Shown here: piece by piece, positions 1-8,553 of the stretch
Position numbering within the stretch: position 1 is the first letter of the stretch
Layout of the letters: every line of letters begins with the position of its first letter
Assembly: GCF_014467235.1 (NCBI RefSeq)
Contig: NZ_NKHP01000002.1
Location: 181,527 to 245,526, forward strand
DNA length: 64,000 bases
Reading direction: 5' to 3'
From: Xenorhabdus indica
Lineage (GTDB): Bacteria; Pseudomonadota; Gammaproteobacteria; Enterobacterales; Enterobacteriaceae
The notes under the pieces: model-generated
What the model was told of the DNA's origin: nothing
Database searches by the model: none
The model's input: the letters and a program-made list of their open reading frames with translations, nothing else
Translations under genes and position numbers: made by a program

Positions 1-51
1 GGTGTAAAATCGTTGATTAAGGCCGTGCAGGAAATTGCCCGCTCGTACTAA
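1..51 (+). CDS. csdE: C-terminal end of CsdE-like sulfur acceptor (partial)
   Basis: Reading from base 1 in frame 1 gives 16 codons (G V K S L I K A V Q E I A R S Y) followed by TAA at 49-51; the rest of the gene is outside the window. The fragment resembles the end of E. coli CsdE, where a Gly-Leu-Asn-Ala-Leu segment leads into a final amphipathic helix. CsdE accepts sulfur from the cysteine desulfurase CsdA. In E. coli csdE lies directly next to tcdA and converges on it, exactly as here. The call rests on that position plus a short match, so it is moderate; only the existence of an open frame ending at 51 is directly seen. Confidence 0.55.
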   Translation, partial: GVKSLIKAVQEIARSY

Positions 52-68
52 ATTTGTTCATACCAAAA

Positions 69-881
69 CTAAAGACAGTTTTCCCGTTCCGCTTTAGCCA
101 CCATTTTTTTCAATGCGTGAGATACAGCAACGAAGCCAAAAGTCGCCGTAACCATTGTTGCGGCACCAAAACCAGAGGCACAATCCATCCGTTTTGAGCC
201 ATCAGCCGTACTTTTGGCCGCACAAACCGTGCCATCAGATTGTGGATACACCAGTTGTTCCGTTGAGAAAACACAGTCGATGCCCAATTTTCCTTTACCG
301 TTCTTCACAACCCGATAATCAGATTTCAGACGTTCTTTCAATTTGGCAGCTAAAGGGTCCTGCACTGTTTTGGCTAAATCCACGACCTGAATCTGGGTCG
401 GATCAAGCTGCCCACCCGCGCCACCCGTTGTTACCACAGGGATCTTATAACGACGACAATAAGCCAGCAGGGCAGCTTTCGAACGCACGCTGTCAATCGC
501 ATCAATGACATAGTTAAAATCCATTGATATCAATTCAGCAACATTGTCGGACGTAACAAAATCATCAATACAAGTGACCTGACATTCAGGATTAATCGCC
601 CGTATCCGCTCTGCTATCACTTCCGTTTTTGGTAATCCCACATTCTGCACTAATGTATGTAATTGACGATTGGTATTGGTAATGCAGACATCATCCATAT
701 CAATCAGCGTAATCGCCCCAATACCCGTGCGGGCTAACGCTTCCGCTGCCCATGAACCGACACCACCGATGCCAACCACACAAACATGTGAACGGGCGAA
801 TAATGAAAGTGCTTTCTGGCCATATAATCGTGCAGTACCAGCAAAACGGTGAAGATAAGCATTAGAGAGAGAAACTTGCAT
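69..881 (-). CDS. tcdA: tRNA threonylcarbamoyladenosine dehydratase TcdA
   Basis: This cytoplasmic E1-like enzyme uses ATP to cyclise t6A37 of tRNAs to ct6A, a modification that improves decoding of ANN codons. The 270-residue product matches E. coli TcdA (268) throughout. It has a Rossmann motif GIGGVGSW near residues 37-44, the following LIDMDDV segment that binds nucleotide, and a cysteine-containing C-terminal third ending MDCASGFGAATMVTATFG. A TTG codon lies directly before the ATG at 881. The ATG fits the family N-terminus and has an AGGA ribosome site about ten bases upstream, so I chose it. It converges with csdE, whose product in E. coli supplies sulfur-transfer functions. mltA follows on the same strand. 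Confidence 0.96.
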   Translation of the reverse strand: MQVSLSNAYLHRFAGTARLYGQKALSLFARSHVCVVGIGGVGSWAAEALARTGIGAITLIDMDDVCITNTNRQLHTLVQNVGLPKTEVIAERIRAINPECQVTCIDDFVTSDNVAELISMDFNYVIDAIDSVRSKAALLAYCRRYKIPVVTTGGAGGQLDPTQIQVVDLAKTVQDPLAAKLKERLKSDYRVVKNGKGKLGIDCVFSTEQLVYPQSDGTVCAAKSTADGSKRMDCASGFGAATMVTATFGFVAVSHALKKMVAKAERENCL

Positions 882-1019
882 CAATAATAAATCCTGAATA
901 AAACCTATACCATCAGATACACTTTATTTTCCGCGTCGCCTCTTTGATTTATTAGTGGCAGTTTCGCGCGAAAATATCAGGCAAAGATAAGTCATCAATT
1001 GTTTGAATTGAGCAGGATC

Positions 1020-2117
1020 TTACTGGTTTACCGCCAAAAAGCCAGATAATGCTTTCTTCAATATCCAAACACGTCCATAGTGGTTATAAAAACCCGCCAT
1101 TTCTCCGGCACGGCTGCCAACACCATGATAAATATCGAAATGATGCCCTTTGATTGCGCCTCCAACATCCAGAGCCACCATCAGACGCATTCGGTACTGT
1201 CCGGTAAACTTGCCGAGGTTATCCAATACCGGTACTTCCGCCAACAATACTGTTCCTGGCGGAACTAATGCCTTATCCGATGCTACCGAAGCTTTTGCAA
1301 CTAAAGGCACTGCACTGGCTCCCCGCACTGCGGTATAAGGTTCAGGCTTAAAAAATACGAAAGAAGGATTCTGTTCCAGAATTTGCCGAATTTCAGATTC
1401 ATTATGCTTTTCAGCCCACTGCCGAATGGCTTTCATCGATATTTCTTCCCGTGGAATTTCTCCACTATCGATTAACACTTTACCTATACTGCGATAAGCA
1501 TGACCATTCTTTCCACCATAACCAAAAAAGGTTAACGGTTTGTCGTCACCAAAATCCACATAACCACTCCCTTGTACTTCCATCAAAAAATTATCTATCA
1601 GAGAGTTGCTGTAGCCAATGATCCACTTTTTATCGAGAACCCCATTATATATAGCCGCACGATCCGGCAAGCGGGAATACGATTTATCTGGCATTTGGTA
1701 CAGAGGATATCTAAATTCACCTTGTTTAATATGGCGAGCCTGTAATATAGGGGTATAGTAGCCGGTAAATTTGACATTGCCGTAATTATCTTCGCCTTCC
1801 ATCTGGTAAGCGAGCAAACCAAACTGAGCTAAATTGCGAATATTTCCACCATACTGCACCCAGTTTTCGATAGCATTAAAAGTAGCGCGTTGATTGGCAT
1901 ACAATTGGGGTGAAGACTCGTTGATTAATTTGACCTGAGTGACAAAATCTCCGGCATTGACGGGAGAACCTTGTGCGTTTGGCGTATTAACAAGCTGGAA
2001 GTCTTGGGTAAAATGACCATCTTTATACTGCTGACCTTGCTCCGTCGGACGCAATTGACAAGCAGATAACAGAAAAACGACAACGCTACATAAAAGATAT
2101 TTGCCCCAAAGTTTCAT
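1020..2117 (-). CDS. mltA: membrane-bound lytic murein transglycosylase A
   Basis: MltA is an outer-membrane lipoprotein that cleaves the MurNAc-GlcNAc bond of peptidoglycan, giving 1,6-anhydro ends, and takes part in wall turnover. I place the start at the ATG at 2117, not the in-frame codon 48 bases upstream, because this gives a proper lipoprotein signal: MKLWGKYLLCSVV followed by the lipobox LSAC, with the acylated cysteine near residue 20. The resulting 365 residues equal the E. coli length. The central MltA domain and the C-terminal 3D barrel with VALDVGGAIKG and FDIYHG, which includes the catalytic aspartate, are intact. It lies downstream of the tRNA-fMet cluster, divergently, as in E. 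coli. Confidence 0.95.
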   Translation of the reverse strand: MKLWGKYLLCSVVVFLLSACQLRPTEQGQQYKDGHFTQDFQLVNTPNAQGSPVNAGDFVTQVKLINESSPQLYANQRATFNAIENWVQYGGNIRNLAQFGLLAYQMEGEDNYGNVKFTGYYTPILQARHIKQGEFRYPLYQMPDKSYSRLPDRAAIYNGVLDKKWIIGYSNSLIDNFLMEVQGSGYVDFGDDKPLTFFGYGGKNGHAYRSIGKVLIDSGEIPREEISMKAIRQWAEKHNESEIRQILEQNPSFVFFKPEPYTAVRGASAVPLVAKASVASDKALVPPGTVLLAEVPVLDNLGKFTGQYRMRLMVALDVGGAIKGHHFDIYHGVGSRAGEMAGFYNHYGRVWILKKALSGFLAVNQ

Positions 2118-2299
2118 ATAATGCTCTATCTCCCGCCATTTCGTTCCGAAAGCGAACAATATCAAACCCCAATAAATAATAAAATGTAGTTAGAAAAAAA
2201 TAGATGACTCTGCTTAAATCACATGAGAACAAAAATAAAACAATAAGCTTTATTTTTAAGCAAAAAACAAACAAAATTGGTAAATATCAACAAAAAAGC

Positions 2300-2327
2300 T
2301 TGCAACGGAATCGATCCAGAGTATAGT
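2300..2327 (+). promoter_or_regulatory. sigma-70 promoter of the tRNA-fMet cluster
   Basis: A -35 box TTGCAA at 2300-2305 and a -10 box TATAGT at 2322-2327 are separated by 16 bases. They are followed by a GC-containing discriminator (GTGTGCCGAC) and lie 14 bases before the first tRNA. A GC-rich discriminator is typical of stringently controlled stable-RNA promoters. The transcription start is inferred. Confidence 0.7.
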
Positions 2328-2341
2328 GTGCCGACATCGGA

Positions 2342-2418
<77 letters not shown>

Positions 2419-2421
2419 ATT

Positions 2422-2450
2422 CAGTATTGTTTTATCGATACTGTTTTTTT
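2422..2450 (+). terminator. terminator-like hairpin after tRNA-fMet copy 1
   Basis: CAGTAT (2422-2427) pairs with ATACTG (2438-2443) around a ten-base loop and is followed directly by seven T residues. The stem is short. It could act as a weak intrinsic terminator or attenuator inside the tRNA cluster, or mark a processing site. The same element follows copy 2 but not copy 3. Confidence 0.5.
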
Positions 2451-2482
2451 ATAGATATGATGTGCATTTGCAAGCAGACGGA

Positions 2483-2559
<77 letters not shown>

Positions 2560-2562
2560 ATT

Positions 2563-2592
2563 CAGTATTGTTTTTATCGATACTGTTTTTTT
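2563..2592 (+). terminator. terminator-like hairpin after tRNA-fMet copy 2
   Basis: This is the second occurrence of the CAGTAT/ATACTG stem (2563-2568 with 2580-2585), here with an eleven-base loop, followed by seven T residues. It differs from the first mainly by one extra T in the loop. Confidence 0.5.
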
Positions 2593-2621
2593 ATAGATAT
2601 GATGTAGCATTTGCAGACGGA

Positions 2622-2698
<77 letters not shown>

Positions 2699-2945
2699 AT
2701 TTCCTGATTAAAGTCTCACTTCTTATCAAATTTTCAAGCTATCTATTACTCTTTTTATATTCACTATCTGTGTATATTCAATACGTAATATTCAACCGCA
2801 GAGTGGTCAATCCCCCTATTTGTAAATAAAAAGCCTCTCCTCCATTAAAGTAATTTATAAAATCATACAAAAACAATACATTTAATTAACAATTTATTAT
2901 TATAGTTAGGCTATTTAAAAACCAACCTAAAATAAAGGTAGCAAC
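2699..2945. other. AT-rich spacer between tRNA cluster and orphan gene
   Basis: No gene, tRNA-end duplication or integrase remnant was seen here. The DNA is very AT-rich. It probably holds the promoter of the orphan gene: a TATAGTTAG stretch near 2899 could be a -10 region, and AAAGGTAG directly before the ATG at 2946 is a plausible ribosome site. Both are weak calls. Confidence 0.4.
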
Positions 2946-3701
2946 ATGCCATTTTCCCGTCCTTTTAGAGAATATTTTCATAAAGGTGATTTAATATATG
3001 GTTTAACTGATAGCAGGAAAAAATATGTTAATGAAAGTAAAAACTTTCTGATTGCCAAAAATCATAATGATAAAACTCTTTACCCACCAATATTTATTGA
3101 TAATTATTTAACACCTGCCGAATTAAACCATATCGCAAATTTTATGAAAGAGTATCAAGAAAGAAACAAAACCAATAATTGGATAAATAATGAGGAAAAA
3201 TCCAGTTTTCAAAATAGAATAGAAGAATACTATATAAAATATTCTTATGAAATACCCGAAAAACAAGAAGATAAAGACAAATATAATCTCTATAAAAATG
3301 ATTTCTTTAATCATCTGAAAAGTCATCATAAATACCGAACTGTTACTGAAAACATCAATGAATATAATAAGAGATCCATGGGAAGAAAATGTAAAGGTGG
3401 ATTATCATGGGCAAGCATGATCAATGGAAATTTACCTCATGCTATGCATATCCACTTTATACTTGATGGTATAAATATGGATACGGTAGTTTATAAACGC
3501 GATAAAAATATCACTGGAAAAGAATTAAGATGGCTTTTCAGACACAGAGCATATCCTCAAGTCGCTAATAAAATACAATTTTGGCTGAATGATACCCCAA
3601 CGACTCCACCCTGGGAGGAAGCAAGATCAACTCTATGGAAGAATTATGCATGCCAAGATGACTACTCTGAAACACTTTCCCAATTATTTAACATACCATA
3701 A
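2946..3701 (+). CDS. orphan protein, copy A of a two-member local family
   Basis: I do not recognise this 251-residue protein. It has no signal peptide or membrane segment and is rich in Lys, Asn and Tyr. Together with the paralogue at 29116-29934 it defines conserved blocks: KGDLIYGL at 13-20, GRKCKGG at 146-152, HIHFILDGINM at 168-178, an ITGKELRWLFRHRA block at 189-202, a QFW triplet at 211-213 and PTTPPW at 218-223. The region between the first two blocks is variable. Conserved His, Cys, Arg and Trp residues look like an enzymatic or binding core at the C-terminus. It sits directly after the tRNA-fMet cluster, a common insertion place, has lower GC than its neighbours, and converges on amiC. 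Secreted effector, toxin or phage-derived protein are all possible. Confidence 0.8.
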   Translation: MPFSRPFREYFHKGDLIYGLTDSRKKYVNESKNFLIAKNHNDKTLYPPIFIDNYLTPAELNHIANFMKEYQERNKTNNWINNEEKSSFQNRIEEYYIKYSYEIPEKQEDKDKYNLYKNDFFNHLKSHHKYRTVTENINEYNKRSMGRKCKGGLSWASMINGNLPHAMHIHFILDGINMDTVVYKRDKNITGKELRWLFRHRAYPQVANKIQFWLNDTPTTPPWEEARSTLWKNYACQDDYSETLSQLFNIP

Positions 3702-3732
3702 TGTTCTCCCTATTTTATTTGGAGTGGATATT

Positions 3733-4980
3733 TCACCGTCGTGCTAATTCTGCTCCATTTTTAAAATAGGCTTTAATACCGGCAAAAATAGATTCAGCCA
3801 CTTGCTGCTGGAATTTCGCAGTACGTAGTTTGCGTTCTTCTTCCAGGTTACTGATGAATGCAGTTTCAACCAGAATAGAAGGAATATCTGGTGCTTTTAA
3901 TACGGCAAACCCCGCCTGATCGACGCTGTTTTTATGCAGTTTATTCACTTTACCCATGCGTTTAAGCACTTCATCCCCAAATTTCAGGCTGTCATTAATT
4001 GTCGCAGTTTGAACCAGATCCAGCATAGTGTGATCCAGATATTTATCACCGCTTTTACTCACTCCACCAATCAAATCAGCCTCATTCTGTGTTTGGGCTA
4101 GAAAACGGGCAGCATGACTGGTGGCTCCTTTCGTTGACAAAGCAAATACGGAAGATCCTCTAGCGGCTCGATTAGTAAAGGCATCAGCATGGATGGAAAT
4201 AAACAGATCCGCCTGCATTTTACGTGCTTTTGCTACCCTGACTGTCAGCGGAATAAAAATATCTTCATTACGGGTCATATACACTTTCATCCCCGGCTGA
4301 CGTTTAATAAGGGCTTGCAGACGGCGGGCAATCTGTAAAACAACATCTTTCTCACGGGTTTTGTATTTCCCGATAGCGCCAGGATCTTCACCACCATGAC
4401 CGGGATCAAGCATAATCACAATTGGCCTGTTCTTCCCAGCCTTGCCTGTTTTTTTCCTGTCTGTCGGTGGCATATGCTTTTCCAGATTTCCGCTGTTGTA
4501 CTCTTCAAGCAGTGCCAGCAAAGGATCATCATTGACTTTCGCTACTTTTGGATAGAAATCTAACACCAAACGATGTTTGAATTTCGCAATAGGTGGCAAA
4601 GTAAAAATATGTGGCGCAACCGGCTGCTTAATTTCAAACACTAAACGTACAGTTTTGGGATCAAATTGCCCCGCTCGTACCAGTTTCAAATAAGGATCAC
4701 GCTGCTGAACTTGCGATCCCATACTACTCAGGACACTATTGAGCTGGATACCCTGCAAATCAATCACAATCCGGTTAGGATTTGAAAGTGAAAACTGGCG
4801 GTATTTAAGCGAAATATTAGACTCCAGCGTCACTCTGGTATAGCTTGATGCAGGCCAAATGCGCACAGCAATCACTTGTGACGTTGCTGCATAACCTATC
4901 GGGCTAATACTTAACAACCAAAGGGCTGCTGCTCCTTTCAGCAAACGGCGACGTGAAGAATTATGGTCTGAATGACTCAT
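3733..4980 (-). CDS. amiC: N-acetylmuramoyl-L-alanine amidase AmiC
   Basis: AmiC is a zinc-dependent periplasmic amidase that removes stem peptides from peptidoglycan and splits the septum during cell separation, after activation by NlpD. The 415-residue product matches E. coli AmiC (417). The N-terminus carries a twin-arginine signal ([15 protein letters not shown] near residues 9-23), so it is exported folded by Tat. An AMIN domain for septal localisation follows at about 35-150, then the Amidase_3 domain at about 185-405 with the zinc-ligand region [12 protein letters not shown], the FISIHADAF segment and the glutamate in [10 protein letters not shown]. argA is divergent, with a 300-base gap between them, as in E. 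coli. Confidence 0.96.
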   Translation of the reverse strand: MSHSDHNSSRRRLLKGAAALWLLSISPIGYAATSQVIAVRIWPASSYTRVTLESNISLKYRQFSLSNPNRIVIDLQGIQLNSVLSSMGSQVQQRDPYLKLVRAGQFDPKTVRLVFEIKQPVAPHIFTLPPIAKFKHRLVLDFYPKVAKVNDDPLLALLEEYNSGNLEKHMPPTDRKKTGKAGKNRPIVIMLDPGHGGEDPGAIGKYKTREKDVVLQIARRLQALIKRQPGMKVYMTRNEDIFIPLTVRVAKARKMQADLFISIHADAFTNRAARGSSVFALSTKGATSHAARFLAQTQNEADLIGGVSKSGDKYLDHTMLDLVQTATINDSLKFGDEVLKRMGKVNKLHKNSVDQAGFAVLKAPDIPSILVETAFISNLEEERKLRTAKFQQQVAESIFAGIKAYFKNGAELARR

Positions 4981-5099
4981 TATTTATTCCATTTAAAAAC
5001 AACCAGACAGTAATTTTTATCTAAGCGACAGTTAGGTGGAAGACTCTAATTAATTATAAAGAGACTGTCATCAAAAAAAGCTTTTTCTGCTATCTGAAC

Positions 5100-5160
5100 A
5101 GCTATACTCTATGAACTTCAGGATGCAGCGTAGGCAAAAAAGCCGCGACCTGAAAGATAA
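5100..5160. repeat. dispersed hairpin repeat, member 1
   Basis: The left arm (GAACTTCAGGATGCAGCG near 5113-5130) and the right arm (GCCGCGACCTGAAAGAT near 5142-5158) are imperfect inverted copies of each other around an A-rich loop. Related left-arm sequences occur at 45008 and 49008. From memory, elements with termini like AATTTCAAGTTGCAGCG and CAACTTGAAAG are frequent between genes in Xenorhabdus and Photorhabdus. It lies in the amiC-argA gap. Confidence 0.5.
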
Positions 5161-5230
5161 CAAATATAAATATCAATATAAATAATAGCCTTGTTTTTAT
5201 CCATATTCCCTCTTGCCATTTCCCTCCCAA

Positions 5231-5266
5231 AGAATAAAAATATAAAAAATACGAATAAAAATGCAA
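5231..5266 (+). promoter_or_regulatory. probable tandem ARG boxes (ArgR operator) before argA
   Basis: Two stretches, AGAATAAAAATATAAA (5231-5246) and ACGAATAAAAATGCAA (5251-5266), resemble the ArgR consensus TGAATAAAAATTCA and are offset by 20 bases, close to the usual spacing of paired ARG boxes. They lie 15 bases before the argA start. ArgR with arginine as co-repressor is the expected regulator of argA. Both boxes are imperfect and the region is AT-rich, so confidence is limited. Confidence 0.45.
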
Positions 5267-5280
5267 TTGAGGGGAATATC

Positions 5281-6624
5281 ATGAAAGAACGCCGTACCGA
5301 ATTAGTTGAAATTTTCCGGCATTCGGTTCCTTATATTAATGCACATCGTAACAAAACTTTTGTCATTATGTTGGGCGGTGAAGCTATCGCCCATGAAAAC
5401 TTTACTAATATTATTAACGACATCGGCTTATTATACAGTCTCGGCATTCGTTTGGTTGTTGTGTACGGTGCCCGGCCACAAATCGATCAGAACCTCACCC
5501 AACATCATCATCAACCGATTTATCATAAATACACCAGGGTAACTGATGTTAAAACACTGGATTTGATCAAACAGTCCGCGGGTGTGTTACAACTTGATAT
5601 TACAGCTCGACTTTCCATGAGCCTCAGTAATACACCATTGCAAGGTGCCCATATTAATGTGGTCAGCGGTAACTTTATCACTGCTCAACCTTTAGGGATC
5701 GATGATGGTATTGATTATTGCCATAGTGGCAAAATTCGCCGGATTAACGATGAAGCCATAAATCAACAGTTAGATAACCATTCTATTGTATTAATCGGGC
5801 CTGTTGCTGTTTCCGTTACTGGCGAAAGTTTCAACCTGACAACCGAAGAAATTGCTTCACAACTGGCGATTAAATTAAAAGCCGAAAAGCTGATAGGGTT
5901 CTGTTCATCACAAGGCGTCACCGATACGGAAGGGAATACTTTATCAGAAATTTTCCCCAATGAGGGGGAAATACTATTGAGTAAACTAGAGAGTACCGGA
6001 GATTACTCCTCCGGGACAGTACGTTTTTTACGTGGCGCGATTAAAGCCTGCCGCCGTGGCGTTCGGCGCAGTCATTTGATCAGTTATCAGGAGGATGGTT
6101 CTCTAATTCAGGAATTATTCTCCCGTGAAGGCATCGGAACCCAAATTGTTATGGAGCGTTCTGAACAGATCCGTCGCGCCAATATCAACGACATAGGAGG
6201 CATTCTCGAACTAATCCATCCTCTGGAACAGAATGGGGTCCTGGTTCGCCGCTCACGGGAACAACTGGAAATGGAGATCGATAAGTTTACCCTGATAGAG
6301 CTCGATAATGTCACTATCGCCTGTGCTGCCCTGTACTCTTATCCTGCGGAAAAAATCGGTGAAATGGCCTGTGTTGCCGTACACCCGGATTACCAAAATT
6401 CTTCACGTGGCGAGGTGTTATTAGGCGCTATTATTAATCAGGCCAAACAAATCGGACTGGAAAAATTATTTGTCCTTACGACTCAAAGTATTCACTGGTT
6501 TCAGGAGAAAGGTTTTGAACCCGCAGAAATTACTATGTTACCAGTGGAAAAACAGGCGCTGTATAATTACCAACGCCGTTCCAAGATCTTGATGTTGGAT
6601 CTACATAACCTCCCCCATATATAG
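5281..6624 (+). CDS. argA: N-acetylglutamate synthase (amino-acid N-acetyltransferase)
   Basis: ArgA makes N-acetylglutamate from glutamate and acetyl-CoA, the first and feedback-inhibited step of arginine synthesis. I chose the ATG at 5281 because it follows GAGGGG at a good distance and gives 447 residues beginning [20 protein letters not shown], close to the E. coli protein (443). An open frame extends 90 bases upstream but does not fit the family. The N-terminal amino-acid-kinase-like domain (about 20-285, with VIMLGGEA and [10 protein letters not shown]) binds arginine. The C-terminal GNAT domain (about 295-445, with [14 protein letters not shown]) carries the acetyl-CoA site. Paired ARG boxes lie upstream. 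The gene converges on recD as in E. coli. Confidence 0.96.
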   Translation: MKERRTELVEIFRHSVPYINAHRNKTFVIMLGGEAIAHENFTNIINDIGLLYSLGIRLVVVYGARPQIDQNLTQHHHQPIYHKYTRVTDVKTLDLIKQSAGVLQLDITARLSMSLSNTPLQGAHINVVSGNFITAQPLGIDDGIDYCHSGKIRRINDEAINQQLDNHSIVLIGPVAVSVTGESFNLTTEEIASQLAIKLKAEKLIGFCSSQGVTDTEGNTLSEIFPNEGEILLSKLESTGDYSSGTVRFLRGAIKACRRGVRRSHLISYQEDGSLIQELFSREGIGTQIVMERSEQIRRANINDIGGILELIHPLEQNGVLVRRSREQLEMEIDKFTLIELDNVTIACAALYSYPAEKIGEMACVAVHPDYQNSSRGEVLLGAIINQAKQIGLEKLFVLTTQSIHWFQEKGFEPAEITMLPVEKQALYNYQRRSKILMLDLHNLPHI

Positions 6625-6660
6625 GTAACGGTATAGGTGAAGGTTTATAATCTTGAGGAT

Positions 6661-8553
6661 TTATGCCTTAAGCCATTCTATTAACCCACTCCGCCTTTGA
6701 GTGGGTGTCGCAACAGCCTTAGACAAAACTCCCTTATGTGCGTATAGCGTCAATTTCTCACGAGCGCGGGTCAAAGCCGTATAAACCAGCTCCCGGCTCA
6801 CAACAGGAGAAAACTGGGTTGGTAACACTAATGCTGTATGCTCAAACTCAGAGCCTTGTGATTTGTGCACTGTCATTACATACGCCGTTTCATGCAGGGG
6901 CAAACGGCTTGGCTGAAAAGGTTTGATCTGCCCGTCCGATAACTGGAAATAGGCTTTCAACTCATTATTCTGATCCTTAAGCATAATACCAATATCACCA
7001 TTAAACAGCCCCAATGTGCTGTCATTGCGCAAAATCATGATCGGCCGTCCGGCATAGCCCCGATTCTCCATAAACTGATTTCCCGTATATTTGGGTAAAG
7101 CAATCATTCCCTTACGATGCAGCAATTGTTCCACTCGCTGGTTCAATCCACTGACACCAAACGGCCCTTCTCTTAAAGCACATAACAACCTGAAACGGTT
7201 AAATTCGACCAGGATAGTCTTTTCAGGTGCCTTTTCGTTCACCAGCGCCAAATAGCGGTAATAACTTTCTGTAGTTTCAATCAACAAACGCTGATAGTCT
7301 TCATCTTCTGCAAGGGGATTAAAGTCCACATCAGACAGAGATTGCCTTAATACAGTTGTAACACGCTTACTGTCCCCCTGATTGACTGCTGAAGCCAGTT
7401 GCCCAATACCAGAGGCAGCATTAAAACGATAACTCTTACGCAGCAAACATAAACAATCCCGCACTGTCAGAGTTATATCTTCTGGCTCAGATATTGAATA
7501 TGACACTAACTGGCAACCCGTTAACTTCGTCAATTGATTTGCACGATCGATACTGTATCCTTGTTCAGCAAAACGACAGATATCTCCCAATACCGCTCCC
7601 GCTTCTACAGAAGCCAACTGATCTTTATCCCCCAGAAAAATCACTTTTGCTTTTGCTGGCAGGGCATCAATCAAACGCGCCATCATGGGTAAATCTACCA
7701 TGGAGGCTTCATCAACAATCAGGATATCAAGGGTAAGCGGATTATCACGATGATAACGGAGTTTTTGGCTTTCAGGCTGTGCTCCCAGCAAGCGATGGAT
7801 GGTTTGTGCCTGCTCAGGGATATTCCGCCGCTGTTCATCTGTCAAAGCCAGTTTGTTGACTGCCTCCCCAAGCGATTCAGTCAATCTGGCAGCCGCTTTC
7901 CCTGTAGGAGCCGCCAGTTGAATACTCAATGGATTTCCTTCATTCAATTTAATCAATGTGGCCAGCAACTTCGCTACTGTTGTTGTTTTTCCGGTTCCCG
8001 GCCCGCCAGAGATAACAGAAATACGGCTGGTGACAGCCACTGCTGCTGCCACTTTCTGCCAATCGATTTCACTTTCAACAGCGACACCAAAAAGTTCATC
8101 TAAAATGTTCCGTAGCTGTATTTCATCAATATCATCAGCCAGTGCCACATCAGCAAAAAACGCGGCTATCCGACGTTCACTTTGCCACATCCGCTGCAAG
8201 TAAAGGCGATAACCAGAAAGTATTATCGGTGTGGGAAACTGCCCATCGCCTATTGCCGGGCATGCCTGCAAGACAGCAATCATTTGTTGTTGACTGGGTT
8301 TTCCTACTAAAGTCCACAGTGATGCCACTAACTCAGGATGTCGCCCTTCAAATAAATGTTCAGGTGAAATCCTGTTCAGAGGCAGGCAAACATGACCCGC
8401 CCCCGCTTCTGCACTCAAATAGGCAGTAATCAGCAATAATAATGGATTTTCATCTTCAATCATCGCATAGGCAAACTGCACATCTAACGGACGCAGCAAT
8501 TTTTGAGCAACAGCTTGCTGCAATAATGGCATTACGTTCATGACTGCACTCAT
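6661..8553 (-). CDS. recD: exodeoxyribonuclease V subunit alpha, RecD
   Basis: RecD is the fast 5'-3' helicase of RecBCD, which unwinds and degrades double-strand ends until Chi and then loads RecA. The 630-residue product matches the family (608 in E. coli). An N-terminal RecB-interaction domain is followed by SF1B helicase motifs: Walker A SGGPGTGKTTT near 182-192, Walker B ILIVDEASMVDLP near 280, a GDKDQLASVEAGA motif, and the C-terminal block with MTVHKSQGSEF and YTALTRAREKL. Its ATG overlaps the recB stop in an ATGA arrangement, so translation is probably coupled. It is the last gene of the recC-ptrA-recB-recD string and converges with argA. Confidence 0.97.
   Translation of the reverse strand: MSAVMNVMPLLQQAVAQKLLRPLDVQFAYAMIEDENPLLLLITAYLSAEAGAGHVCLPLNRISPEHLFEGRHPELVASLWTLVGKPSQQQMIAVLQACPAIGDGQFPTPIILSGYRLYLQRMWQSERRIAAFFADVALADDIDEIQLRNILDELFGVAVESEIDWQKVAAAVAVTSRISVISGGPGTGKTTTVAKLLATLIKLNEGNPLSIQLAAPTGKAAARLTESLGEAVNKLALTDEQRRNIPEQAQTIHRLLGAQPESQKLRYHRDNPLTLDILIVDEASMVDLPMMARLIDALPAKAKVIFLGDKDQLASVEAGAVLGDICRFAEQGYSIDRANQLTKLTGCQLVSYSISEPEDITLTVRDCLCLLRKSYRFNAASGIGQLASAVNQGDSKRVTTVLRQSLSDVDFNPLAEDEDYQRLLIETTESYYRYLALVNEKAPEKTILVEFNRFRLLCALREGPFGVSGLNQRVEQLLHRKGMIALPKYTGNQFMENRGYAGRPIMILRNDSTLGLFNGDIGIMLKDQNNELKAYFQLSDGQIKPFQPSRLPLHETAYVMTVHKSQGSEFEHTALVLPTQFSPVVSRELVYTALTRAREKLTLYAHKGVLSKAVATPTQRRSGLIEWLKA

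Noticed and set aside
2699..3732. Prophage or integrative element at the tRNA-fMet genes
   Set aside because: No integrase, no duplicated tRNA end and no other phage gene were found; only the single orphan gene is present.
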